DNA of 42,208 nucleotides from a virus, in IMG/VR virus record IMGVR_UViG_3300017917_001443, positions 1 to 42,208 of that record; one strand, written 5' to 3'. The notes beneath the pieces are model-generated. The model searched no databases and had not been told where the DNA came from. It saw only the letters and a list, made by a program, of their open reading frames with translations. This document shows, piece by piece, positions 34,673-41,687 of the stretch (position 1 is the first letter of the stretch; every line of letters starts with the position of its first letter). The position numbers were made by a program, and so were the translations under genes.

Positions 34673-34704
34673 TTTGGTATTATAAATAATTTTTAGTATA
34701 TTTA
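34673..34704 (+). promoter_or_regulatory. Bacteroidota-type promoter for the dioxygenase gene
   Basis: TTTG (34673-34676) and TATATTTA (34697-34704) are separated by 20 bases, the -33/-7 layout of the Bacteroidota primary sigma factor. The ATG at 34726 follows after a leader of roughly 15 bases. A T4-late-like TATAAATA (34681-34688) lies between the two elements. Confidence 0.6.
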
Positions 34705-34725
34705 ATTATAAACAAAAATAAAGTT

Positions 34726-35502
34726 ATGTCAAAATTTAAACATCTTACTAGTGAAGAAATCCAACAAATGACATTTGATTGGAGATATAGAGGTTGGACT
34801 GTATTAGAATTACTTACCGAATCAGAAGTTGATGAAGTTAATGAAGAATTAAACAGATTGCGTTTAGAAAGAAATGCAGCTGAACCTGAAAAATGGCAGG
34901 AGTTTGAACCATTTATGTATCCTCACAAATTATCAGATAAATTAGAAGCATTGTTTGCTCACCCTAAGTTGATTGAAGCAATGGAATTTTTAATGGAAGG
35001 TGATATTGTTGGAATGCAAACTTGGGCATATTTTAAACCAAAAGGTGAATTAGGTAGAGACCAACACCAAAATGCATTCTACACAGGATGTGGACACAAT
35101 GAAATTGTAAATACTGCATTAGCATTAGATAATCACGACCCTGAAAATGGAGCAGTATGGAACTATGAGGGTTCACATAGATTACCTGTTTTACCAGTTG
35201 AAGATAACGAAGAAAGAAAAGCAACAAATACATCAAACTGGAGAAGTGAGAGAGGTATCAGTTGTGTAATGCCTGAAGGACATGATTTCCGTAAGGTAGA
35301 AGGTTATTTGAAAAAAGGACAAGTAGCATTATTACACTCACATGTTGTACATGGTTCTGACCCTAATAAAGACACCACAAGAATGAGAAGAAACTTCTTA
35401 GGTGGATATTTAAAGAAGGGTGCATATTTCAAACCTGGTAATCAAATGAAAAGAGAACCAATTAATATTTACGAATTAAGAGAAAAACATTGGGGAGAAT
35501 AG
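34726..35502 (+). CDS. Fe(II)/2-oxoglutarate dioxygenase-like protein (PhyH family)
   Basis: A 258-residue PhyH-type protein. It opens with a helical region ending RGWTVLELLTESEVDEVNEELNRL, as in phytanoyl-CoA dioxygenase relatives. The metal-site strand is DQHQNAFYTG with His114; the family consensus is H-x-D, but here residue 116 is Asn. Then come ALALDNHDPENGAVWNYEGSHR (the family's 'ALDD...NG-L-x-x-x-GSH'), LHSHVVHGSDPN with distal His209, and Arg219, which would bind 2-oxoglutarate. The usual reaction is oxygenation of a substrate coupled to 2-oxoglutarate decarboxylation. The Asn could alter or weaken iron binding. Such enzymes occur in T4-like marine phages, mostly with unknown substrates. 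It is expressed from its own host-like promoter, so probably early or middle. Confidence 0.75.
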   Translation: MSKFKHLTSEEIQQMTFDWRYRGWTVLELLTESEVDEVNEELNRLRLERNAAEPEKWQEFEPFMYPHKLSDKLEALFAHPKLIEAMEFLMEGDIVGMQTWAYFKPKGELGRDQHQNAFYTGCGHNEIVNTALALDNHDPENGAVWNYEGSHRLPVLPVEDNEERKATNTSNWRSERGISCVMPEGHDFRKVEGYLKKGQVALLHSHVVHGSDPNKDTTRMRRNFLGGYLKKGAYFKPGNQMKREPINIYELREKHWGE

Positions 35503-35504
35503 AT

Positions 35505-35535
35505 TTTGTAATCTCAAATTTTTTTAGTATATTAG
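35505..35535 (+). promoter_or_regulatory. Bacteroidota-type promoter for the DNA polymerase gene
   Basis: TTTG (35505-35508), 19 bases, then TATATTAG (35528-35535). The ATG at 35542 is only 6 bases further on, so the message would have almost no leader. The TTTG lies just after the stop of the dioxygenase gene. Confidence 0.5.
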
Positions 35536-35541
35536 TAGGGT

Positions 35542-36816
35542 ATGATGAATCTAATTGAAGATAAGTCTACCCTACTTTCTTTTTTGGGTGGAAATGTAAA
35601 TATTGACCTTATAGTTCCTGTATGGAGTTCTCATAGAGCACATCCATTAGGAACCCGTTTGTCTTTTATATATTTTAGACAATCGAATGGTGATGATGGT
35701 ATTATTAATTTCAATCATATAGATGCAAAGAAGTTAGAAAAGTTTGATATATCTAAGTTAGTCCATGCAAATACCTTAGTTTTAGACAATCGTTATTTAA
35801 ACACAAAAGGATTGGATTATGAGTGGGTTTATTTTGAAGAGTATGGGAAACCATTTATATTTAATGAGGTCGTAGAATCGGTTTATAGGGGGTATAGAAA
35901 CGACTTTAAAGAGTTGAATGATTGTGTTCCTTTAATGAAGTGGTATGAAGTCCTAAAGGAAATCCCAACAATTTCAGAAACAAAAGAATGGTATAGAAAA
36001 TATACATCAGCAATCCAAACATTGGGAAGGCTGGAAGGGGCTGGGGTAAAAGTCGTTAGAGAAAAATTTATTGATAGTTTTAACTTCAACGAGCAATACA
36101 TCAAAAAAGGTGATATCGTTTACACACAATATAATCCATATACAATAACGGGCAGACCTTCCAATAGACACTTAGGAGTAAATTGGTCTGCATTAAATAA
36201 GTCGGATGGTACAAGGTCAATGATTATTAGTCGTCACCCAAAAGGAACTCTGCTACAATTTGACTTTGAATCATATCATATCCGTTTGATTGGCAAGATG
36301 GTGGGATATGAGTTTCCAAAGGGTATGACGGCCCACCAACACCTTGCTCAAATGTATGGAACGGATATAGAAACTGCAAAGAAAATAACCTTTACTTATT
36401 TGTATGGGGGATTAGACGACAATGCTCGTAACATTGAATTTTTTCAAAAGGTAGATGAATACATTAAGGGGTTATACCAAAGGTTCGTCATTTCGGGAAA
36501 ACTAACGACACTCTTATACAAAAGAGAAATACCTTTCCAACGAATAGAAGGTGTTACCGAACAAAAGGTATTCAACTATTTACTACAATCTTTGGAAACT
36601 GAAATCAATTATATGAAGATTGGTGAGGTATTGGAGTTTTTGATGGGGAAAATGTCAAAAATGGTTTTATATACCTATGATGCCTTTCTTATAGACACTC
36701 ACCCGGTAGAAAGAGATGAGATTATAAAATCCGTAACCGACATAATGGAGAGAGGTGGTTTTCCGGTGAAAATTGAGGAAGGGGAGAATTATGACAATTT
36801 AGAGGTTATTAGTTAA
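35542..36816 (+). CDS. Compact family-A DNA polymerase (PolA-like, no exonuclease domain)
   Basis: A 424-residue protein carrying the PolA polymerase core. Recognisable parts are TGRPSNR at 203-209 (the 'TGRLSS' motif) and motif A LLQFDFESYHIRLI with catalytic Asp241, where the Glu that acts as steric gate in E. coli Pol I aligns with His246. Motif B is AKKITFTYLYG with Lys280, Phe284 and Tyr288. Motif C is LYTYDAFLID with Asp380, in a YDA context instead of HDE. The ~140 N-terminal residues are too short for a 3'-5' exonuclease, and I see no DxE motif. A separately encoded exonuclease would be needed for proofreading. T4 itself uses a family-B polymerase. This gene uses more CGT, GGG and C-ending codons than its neighbours, suggesting a different origin or strong expression. 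Confidence 0.8.
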   Translation: MMNLIEDKSTLLSFLGGNVNIDLIVPVWSSHRAHPLGTRLSFIYFRQSNGDDGIINFNHIDAKKLEKFDISKLVHANTLVLDNRYLNTKGLDYEWVYFEEYGKPFIFNEVVESVYRGYRNDFKELNDCVPLMKWYEVLKEIPTISETKEWYRKYTSAIQTLGRLEGAGVKVVREKFIDSFNFNEQYIKKGDIVYTQYNPYTITGRPSNRHLGVNWSALNKSDGTRSMIISRHPKGTLLQFDFESYHIRLIGKMVGYEFPKGMTAHQHLAQMYGTDIETAKKITFTYLYGGLDDNARNIEFFQKVDEYIKGLYQRFVISGKLTTLLYKREIPFQRIEGVTEQKVFNYLLQSLETEINYMKIGEVLEFLMGKMSKMVLYTYDAFLIDTHPVERDEIIKSVTDIMERGGFPVKIEEGENYDNLEVIS

Positions 36817-36831
36817 AAAATTATATTTATA
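36798..36831 (+). promoter_or_regulatory. Mixed promoter: TTTA-N20-TATATTTATA
   Basis: TATATTTA (36822-36829) is preceded at the correct 20-base spacing by TTTA (36798-36801), one base off the host -33 element. The same region contains an exact late-type ATATTTATA (36823-36831). The ATG of the next gene is at 36850. Confidence 0.5.
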
Positions 36832-36849
36832 TCATATAATTATGTTAGT

Positions 36850-37152
36850 ATGAGATTAGTGAACCTTATTCCTTTGAAAGAATATTATAACCCAGCTGAA
36901 GCTTTTAATAAGAAAGTAAGTAGAATGACGAATAATAATGACCATTCTTCAGCAGCTGTTGAATTGGCAATCTATTTAGATGATAGAGATGCTGTTAGTA
37001 AGTTACAAAAAATAAAAAGACAACACGATAAGGATGGTAGTATATCTCCAGAAGATGCAAAGAAGAGAGATAAGATGGTAGATGATTTGTTGAAAAAAGC
37101 TAAAAAAGATTTAACTAATAAAGATTATACATTAATAAGTAATTCATTTTAA
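36850..37152 (+). CDS. Unknown small charged protein
   Basis: A 100-residue protein I do not recognise. It begins MRLVNLIPLKEYYNPAEAF, then becomes strongly charged and helical (DDRDAVSKLQKIKRQHDKDG, PEDAKKRDKMVDDLLKKAKKDL). The N-terminal 'hydrophobic-PLKE' segment is similar in shape to the short targeting peptides at the N-termini of T4 internal head proteins, and L-K-E fits the loose L-x-E consensus of the T4 prohead protease. This is only suggestive. It lies 12 bases before the 824-residue gene and they are probably co-transcribed from the promoter at 36798-36831, whose late-type element would fit a virion protein. Confidence 0.6.
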   Translation: MRLVNLIPLKEYYNPAEAFNKKVSRMTNNNDHSSAAVELAIYLDDRDAVSKLQKIKRQHDKDGSISPEDAKKRDKMVDDLLKKAKKDLTNKDYTLISNSF

Positions 37153-37164
37153 AATAGATTATAA

Positions 37165-39639
37165 ATGTCAATAAATTTTCAAGAAATCCTTAAAGAATTA
37201 GAATATCGTGTAGAGAAAGGTATTATAGATTTAACAAAAGAGGAACAAGTTACAAAATTAACACAAATCTTAAAAGAGAATGGTGTAAGTGGTGCAAATG
37301 AAATTGCACAAAAAGCAAGAGTATATTTTTCTTATATCAACGAAGCTCCAAAGAAAAAAGGTGATGCTGGATTAGAAGCAGCCGCTGAATTTTTTAAAGA
37401 TAAGAGATATAAAAATAGTAAAGGAAATGATGTTGCGTTTACAACAGCTATAAATTATAATGACCCATCGGATTCTGCACATAGTGCGGCTATGGCCGAT
37501 TTTGAGGCATTTTTAAATGCAAACAAAGGTAAGTATGGTAGTATAGAAAAGGCAAAACAACCTGAACCAGAAATACCTGGTACAAGTGTTTTTGGTAAAG
37601 ATAAAGGTGGTAAAGTATTTGAACCAAAACCTGAGCCTACTCCAGAACCTACAAAATCAAAAGAAAAAGAAGAACCTACAAATAAACCTGCAGGTGAAGA
37701 AGATGAAGATGCAAATGAATCACCTAAATATGATAGTAATAACCAATATCAAAGAGCGATTGCAGAAGCTAAATCTTCACAAGAATTACAAAAAGCATTG
37801 ACTAACTTACATGCAATTGAAGAACAAAAAATGTTCAGAGATAAAAAAGCAGGTGCGGGTGGTATGGTTGCATCTACGGGTGAAAGTATGTATGTAGGAA
37901 TATCATCGGATTTGATACATGGTACAGATGATGTTAAAAAATCGTCAATATATCAAAAAAACTTACAACTTAGACAAAAGAATACACAAAAAATATTAGA
38001 TAGTCAAAAAGGTAGAGAATTTAAACAATTGGCAACGGAATTGGAAGCAATTACAATTTCTCAAAAATTAGATTTAAAAAATTCGAATGATTTAAAATCT
38101 GCAGTTCAAATTTACAACGAAAGAGAAGCATATGTAACTGCATATGATTCCGAATTTAAAAAGACAAATGTAGGAAGGGATAGTAAATTTAAAAAAGAAG
38201 AAGCTAGAACAAGTTGGATTAGTGCAGCTTATATGGGTTCATTATCGTTAATTAAAAATGGCCCTGCAAATTGGAATAGAGAGAAAGGAAACGGAACTGT
38301 AATGAAAGCAAATGGTGTGACCGATGGTGCAACCGAAGAATTATTAAATAATAGATTAAAGGCTGCAAAGACTCCAGAAGAAAAGGCACATTATGAGAGA
38401 GAACTTAAAATGTGGAATAAATTTAAAGGATATCACGACACATATTTGGTTTATACAAATGATAAAGGATATGTTGAGGTATTCAATGTTTCTAACAAAA
38501 AAAGTAGAGATTTAAATGACCCACAAAATAATACAACTCCAGCTAAAAGATTGAAAAATTATATGGAGGAAGCTAAAAAACGCGGTGTTGATAAGGATGT
38601 GGTAGTGAAATTAGCAAAAGCAGAACAAAAGGCACAAAAAGGTGCAGAAGATATGAACGCAATTGCATTGGCTGGATTTGATGAAATAAACAAAAATGAT
38701 ATAAAATCAATTGCATATATAGGACAAAGATTATCAGGAAGAGGTAATATTAAAAGTGAAGATGATTCAACGGATGAATACTTAACAGCATTGGGTAATG
38801 ACAAATTGATTAAGAATAAAATCAAAGAAGCAATCTTAAAAAAGAATCCAAAGGCAACGAAAGAACAAATTCAGGCAGCTCAAAATAATATTACACCAGA
38901 ACAAACCGTTCAATATGCATTGGAAATTTGGAATGACCCAAATGTTGATAAATCGACTCTATCTGGAAATTATAGTAAATTTATATTGAAGATTGGAACT
39001 TTATCACAGAGTATATATGATAAGTCTAAATCAATGACACCAAAAGAAATATCACAATCAATGGGTGGTGTATATACTCCAAAAGATATTGAAAATATAT
39101 TAAATCCAAAAACTACATTAGGAAAAACAATGGCTGCATTGAAAGATGTAAAAGAAAGACATGCTGCTGGTTTAAATGGTGTACACGTTGGATTTATGAA
39201 TGATTTACACAAAGCAGACGGAACAAAACCAGGACACACAGGTCCTAATGGCCCTGCAGTTCAAACATATGTTGCAGGAACTCTATCATCTTTACACATA
39301 GATACCTATGTTGAAAACTATGATGATAAAGTTTTAGTTGAAATGGGTGGAGTTGGTGTAACACCACGTGATATGAGAGAGTGTATGGCAAAATTATCAG
39401 GATATACCGGTAAGTATAATACTCCGGAAGAAAGAAAAGCATTAAAAGAACATTTAATAAAAAGTGTTAAAGTAGATGCAACAACCGGTGCAGTATATTT
39501 AGTTGGAAATGATGGGAATAATGTTAGAATAGCTAGTGATACCTGGAGACAAGCGGGTGCAAATACTAAAAAAGTTGCAACAGCATATGGTCCTGAATTA
39601 CAAACGTGTTTAAAAGGAAGTGTAAAAAATAGAAAATAA
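37165..39639 (+). CDS. Large protein of unknown function (possible internal virion protein)
   Basis: An 824-residue protein with no family that I recognise. Residues 1-60 are helical and charged. VYFSYINEAPKKKG follows, with I-N-E60 then Ala61 matching the T4 prohead-protease pattern (I/L-x-E before a small residue). Residues ~130-190 are a Pro/Glu/Lys-rich linker (PKPEPTPEPTKSKEKEEP). The remainder is mixed: a folded-looking part near 340-470 (ARTSWISAAYMGSLSLIKNGP, KFKGYHDTYLVYTNDKGYVEVF), a helical part near 480-640, and a C-terminal domain with HAAGLNGVHVGFMNDLHKADG and DTYVENYDDKVLVEMGGVGVTPRDMRECM. There is no membrane segment and no known enzyme motif. It could be a virion or injected protein, or a non-structural protein; there is no firm evidence either way. 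Confidence 0.65.
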   Translation: MSINFQEILKELEYRVEKGIIDLTKEEQVTKLTQILKENGVSGANEIAQKARVYFSYINEAPKKKGDAGLEAAAEFFKDKRYKNSKGNDVAFTTAINYNDPSDSAHSAAMADFEAFLNANKGKYGSIEKAKQPEPEIPGTSVFGKDKGGKVFEPKPEPTPEPTKSKEKEEPTNKPAGEEDEDANESPKYDSNNQYQRAIAEAKSSQELQKALTNLHAIEEQKMFRDKKAGAGGMVASTGESMYVGISSDLIHGTDDVKKSSIYQKNLQLRQKNTQKILDSQKGREFKQLATELEAITISQKLDLKNSNDLKSAVQIYNEREAYVTAYDSEFKKTNVGRDSKFKKEEARTSWISAAYMGSLSLIKNGPANWNREKGNGTVMKANGVTDGATEELLNNRLKAAKTPEEKAHYERELKMWNKFKGYHDTYLVYTNDKGYVEVFNVSNKKSRDLNDPQNNTTPAKRLKNYMEEAKKRGVDKDVVVKLAKAEQKAQKGAEDMNAIALAGFDEINKNDIKSIAYIGQRLSGRGNIKSEDDSTDEYLTALGNDKLIKNKIKEAILKKNPKATKEQIQAAQNNITPEQTVQYALEIWNDPNVDKSTLSGNYSKFILKIGTLSQSIYDKSKSMTPKEISQSMGGVYTPKDIENILNPKTTLGKTMAALKDVKERHAAGLNGVHVGFMNDLHKADGTKPGHTGPNGPAVQTYVAGTLSSLHIDTYVENYDDKVLVEMGGVGVTPRDMRECMAKLSGYTGKYNTPEERKALKEHLIKSVKVDATTGAVYLVGNDGNNVRIASDTWRQAGANTKKVATAYGPELQTCLKGSVKNRK

Positions 39640-40046
39640 TGAACACACAACTACTTTGCCTTTTTACAACAAAGGAAGAATTAGATAAATCGGTTAATTT
39701 TATATTAACAAACTATACTCTAACCAATCCAAATGTTTTCATCTTAGAAAGTAAAATAAGACCTGAAGAGGCTTTTATTACTTTTAATGTCGAAAAAGGT
39801 TCTAATGCAATTCCTTCGGAATGGAAAACAATATTGGTACATAGAAAGAAACAATCAAATTCAATATATACAATCAACGCTTTAAATGAAGTAGTTAAGT
39901 CAAAAACAGGAGGTATGTTGGATAATTCTTATATGATTGATTGGGAAGAATTTAGAAATTGTATCTTAACCACATCCAATACAGGATACAAAATGATACC
40001 TACAAAAGTATTCAAAAGTTTCAATACTCAAAATTTGGAGAATTAA
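39639..40046 (+). CDS. Unknown small protein
   Basis: A 135-residue protein starting in the TAATG stop of the preceding gene, so translation is probably coupled. The sequence (LLCLFTTKEELDKSVNFILTNY, NVFILESKIRPEEAFITFNVEKG, WKTILVHRKKQSNSIYTINALNEVV, YMIDWEEFRNCILTT) looks like a small alpha/beta domain with a regular strand-helix alternation. Similar short proteins occur in T4-like phages close to replication genes, as I recall, but I cannot name a function. It has no cysteine clusters and no membrane segment. Its coupling to the 824-residue gene is the only functional hint. Confidence 0.6.
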   Translation: MNTQLLCLFTTKEELDKSVNFILTNYTLTNPNVFILESKIRPEEAFITFNVEKGSNAIPSEWKTILVHRKKQSNSIYTINALNEVVKSKTGGMLDNSYMIDWEEFRNCILTTSNTGYKMIPTKVFKSFNTQNLEN

Positions 40047-40065
40047 ATTATTTTTCTTATATTTG
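40034..40065 (+). promoter_or_regulatory. Consensus Bacteroidota promoter
   Basis: TTTG (40034-40037), 20 bases, TATATTTG (40058-40065): a full match to the host -33/-7 consensus. The ATG at 40070 follows 4 bases after the -7 element, so transcripts would be leaderless or start at the second codon. Confidence 0.65.
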
Positions 40066-40069
40066 ATTT

Positions 40070-40384
40070 ATGTCAATAAGAAAAAGATATAAACCAATCG
40101 AAATAACGGCTGACGAACCTTCTGATATTTTTGAAATAAATAAAATTGAACTTGCAAAGGCAATCGTTGATGGTATTGAACATGGTTTAAGAACTAAAAA
40201 GAAGAGAGTTGACTTTGCAAAGGTATTAATTAAAGAAGTTATTGTTATTACATTATCTATTGATAGTAGAGAATTTCCAGAACTTTTAGAAGAACAATTG
40301 CAAGTCCTTATTGATTATGAGGAATATGAATCATGTGCATTAATTGTAAAATTACAAAATAAATTAAATAAACAAAAAGTATAA
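40070..40384 (+). CDS. Unknown small protein
   Basis: A 104-residue, mainly helical protein of unknown function: SIRKRYKPIEITADEPSD, EINKIELAKAIVDGIEHGLRTKKKRVDF, then AKVLIKEVIVITLSIDSREFPELLEEQLQVLIDYEEYES. The second half looks like a small helical hairpin with acidic surface, perhaps a protein-protein adaptor. The consensus promoter upstream suggests early expression, when small host-takeover proteins are typically made. The ATG is the only good start; a leaderless message would begin close to it. No motif tells the partner. Confidence 0.6.
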   Translation: MSIRKRYKPIEITADEPSDIFEINKIELAKAIVDGIEHGLRTKKKRVDFAKVLIKEVIVITLSIDSREFPELLEEQLQVLIDYEEYESCALIVKLQNKLNKQKV

Positions 40385-40388
40385 TTTT

Positions 40389-40688
40389 ATGGGAAATCAA
40401 CATGTACCTTTAACAATTAACGAAGATGGATTGGTTACATCCGTAGGAAAAAATAGTGAACTTTATGAAACCTGTATTATGTGTGGTAAAGAAACTACTA
40501 CATTAAAAACTACTCATGTCGATTTTAGATATGGATATGTTGAGGGAGCGGGTCAAATGTGTAGAGAATGTTATTTGGGTGAAAATAGAAACTTAATAAC
40601 AATCGAAGGAAGAACAATTTTAGACACTCCAAACGATAATGAATTGGGTGCAAAAGTTAGACAAATGTATTGGGATAGTAAAAAATAA
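40389..40688 (+). CDS. Small zinc-ribbon protein
   Basis: A 99-residue protein with one treble-clef or zinc-ribbon site: CIMCGK at about residues 30-35 and CRECYLG at about 59-65, giving C-x2-C-x26-C-x2-C. Between the pairs is TTLKTTHVDFRYGYVEGAGQM, a beta-hairpin-like span. The rest (LITIEGRTILDTPNDNELGAKVRQMYWD) is a short tail. Such proteins usually bind nucleic acid or a protein partner through the zinc knuckles. It follows the preceding gene by 4 bases. The function is unknown; a regulatory or host-modulating role is possible given its place in the early-type cluster. Confidence 0.7.
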   Translation: MGNQHVPLTINEDGLVTSVGKNSELYETCIMCGKETTTLKTTHVDFRYGYVEGAGQMCRECYLGENRNLITIEGRTILDTPNDNELGAKVRQMYWDSKK

Positions 40689-40691
40689 GTT

Positions 40692-40994
40692 ATGGTAGAT
40701 AACAAAAAAGAAAAAGCAGAATTTCACATTGGAGATGGTAAACATTTGACTGTGAAAAGTTCAACAACTGCATTGATGCACGACCAATTAAAATTGATGA
40801 CGGGCAATACAAAAAGTATTACATTAGATGTAGAAATTAAAGCAGACTTTGATAAAATTCCATCGGAGTATCATCATTTATTTATACAAATGATGCAAGT
40901 CAGATATGGTAGTATTATAAACTTATGGGATAATACCCAACCATTTGCAAAACCGGAAGTTAAGAAAAAAAGGTGGTATCAAATTTGGAAATAA
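40692..40994 (+). CDS. Unknown small protein
   Basis: A 100-residue protein of unknown function, 3 bases after the zinc-ribbon gene. The sequence has EFHIGDGKHLTVKSSTTALMHDQLKLMTGN, ITLDVEIKADFDKIPSEYHHLFIQMM, and a basic aromatic end VKKKRWYQIWK. The pattern suggests a small beta sheet followed by a helix and a positively charged tail that might touch nucleic acid or membrane. The following gene's preferred start lies one base after its stop. Confidence 0.6.
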   Translation: MVDNKKEKAEFHIGDGKHLTVKSSTTALMHDQLKLMTGNTKSITLDVEIKADFDKIPSEYHHLFIQMMQVRYGSIINLWDNTQPFAKPEVKKKRWYQIWK

Positions 40995-40995
40995 T

Positions 40996-41232
40996 ATGAA
41001 TAAATTAGTTGAAATTGCAAAAGCATGGTGGATTGCAGCAAATCCAACACCAGAACAATCCGAACTTGCAAAGAAAAGATTGGAAATATGTTCAACGTGT
41101 TCTTCAATGGAAGACTCTGTTGTATTTGGTAAAAAATGTGGAGAATGTGGCTGTCCTTTAGGTAAAAAAATATTCACACCTATGATGGGAAGCTGTGATT
41201 TAAAAAAATGGAATAAAGTAGAAAATATATAA
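40996..41232 (+). CDS. Small cysteine-rich zinc-ribbon protein (start corrected)
   Basis: A 78-residue protein from the ATG at 40996; the frame is open further upstream to an ATG at 40945, but that would overlap the preceding gene by 50 bases and add a basic, unconserved-looking stretch. The protein begins MNKLVEIAKAWWIAANPTPEQ. It has a four-cysteine zinc ribbon: CSTCSS, then CGECGCPLGKK, and a closing GSCDLKKW. This 'R..C..C...C..CGC-x-x-x-x-K....C....W' pattern is common in small phage proteins with a rubredoxin-like zinc site. The function is unknown; a structural or nucleic-acid-binding role is usual. Confidence 0.7.
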   Translation: MNKLVEIAKAWWIAANPTPEQSELAKKRLEICSTCSSMEDSVVFGKKCGECGCPLGKKIFTPMMGSCDLKKWNKVENI

Positions 41233-41237
41233 ATTAT

Positions 41238-41555
41238 ATGGAAATAAAAAAAGTTATGAAAAAATTAGAAAATAAAAAAGAATTTTTTCCCAAATCCAAT
41301 CAAAGAGCAAGAGATATTATAGAAAATTCTAATATGAAAGAAATGGTAAACGGCCCTCAACATTATGGGGGTGTAGACAATCCATATGAAGTAATTAAAG
41401 TATGTGAAGCATGGGGATTAGACAAAGATGCATACTTATTTAATGTGGTTAAATATGTTGCCAGAGCGGGTAAAAAAGACCCTCAAAAGGAACTGGAAGA
41501 CCTAAAAAAAGCGATATTTTACCTCGAAAGAAAGGTAAAAAACCTTCAAAAATAG
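41238..41555 (+). CDS. DUF3310 family protein
   Basis: A 105-residue protein whose second half is a DUF3310 (SaV-like) domain: GPQHYGGVDNPYEVIKVCEAWGLDKDAYLFNVVKYVARAG (pattern H-Y ... P-x-E-V-I ... N-x-x-K-Y-x-x-R-x-G-x-K), then KELEDLKKAIFYLERKV. The family is widespread in phages and often lies next to nucleotide-metabolism or replication genes. It is sometimes labelled a nucleotide kinase, but no P-loop is visible here, so I do not claim an enzyme. The first ~32 residues are a basic extension; an alternative start at the internal MKEMVNGPQHY (codon 33) would give the bare domain. Upstream is an A/T-rich leader without a ribosome-binding site. Confidence 0.75.
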   Translation: MEIKKVMKKLENKKEFFPKSNQRARDIIENSNMKEMVNGPQHYGGVDNPYEVIKVCEAWGLDKDAYLFNVVKYVARAGKKDPQKELEDLKKAIFYLERKVKNLQK

Positions 41556-41556
41556 A

Positions 41557-41588
41557 TTTGGTAAATTGGAAAATTTTCCGTATATTTA
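41557..41588 (+). promoter_or_regulatory. Bacteroidota-type promoter for the ssDNA-binding protein gene
   Basis: TTTG (41557-41560), 20 bases, TATATTTA (41581-41588). The spacer contains a perfect 12-base palindrome, GGAAAATTTTCC (41568-41579), that could be an operator. The leader to the ATG at 41688 would be about 95 bases. Confidence 0.6.
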
Positions 41589-41605
41589 CTATGTAAAAGT
41601 TCAAA

Positions 41606-41687
41606 AAGGTTATATTTATCTATATAGGATATAGCTATAAAACCTTAAACTTAAAACAAATTTTTAAACTCTAAAACAACAAAAACA
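41606..41687 (+). promoter_or_regulatory. Structured leader of the ssDNA-binding protein gene
   Basis: AAGGTT (41606-41611) can pair with AACCTT (41641-41646). Inside is a hairpin CTATAT/ATATAG (41620-41625 with 41629-41634). From 41647 to the ATG the leader is A-rich and unstructured. In T4 the gp32 message has a folded element followed by a weakly structured A/U-rich stretch at which gp32 represses its own translation. A similar control is inferred here. A late-type ATATTTATC (41612-41620) overlaps this region and could be a second promoter. Confidence 0.35.

Noticed and set aside
34681-34688. T4 late promoter TATAAATA
   Set aside because: Exact matches occur at 34681-34688 and 30371-30378, but most structural genes lack it. 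The first lies inside the spacer of a host-type promoter. I treat them as chance in AT-rich DNA.
35501-35514. Terminator after the dioxygenase gene
   Set aside because: Only a 5-bp AT-rich stem (AGATT/AATCT), and the following T run is part of the polymerase promoter spacer.
40945-40995. Upstream ATG extension of the cysteine-rich gene
   Set aside because: It would overlap the previous gene by 50 bases and add basic residues read from that gene's C-terminus. The ATG at 40996 gives the usual one-base spacing seen in this cluster.
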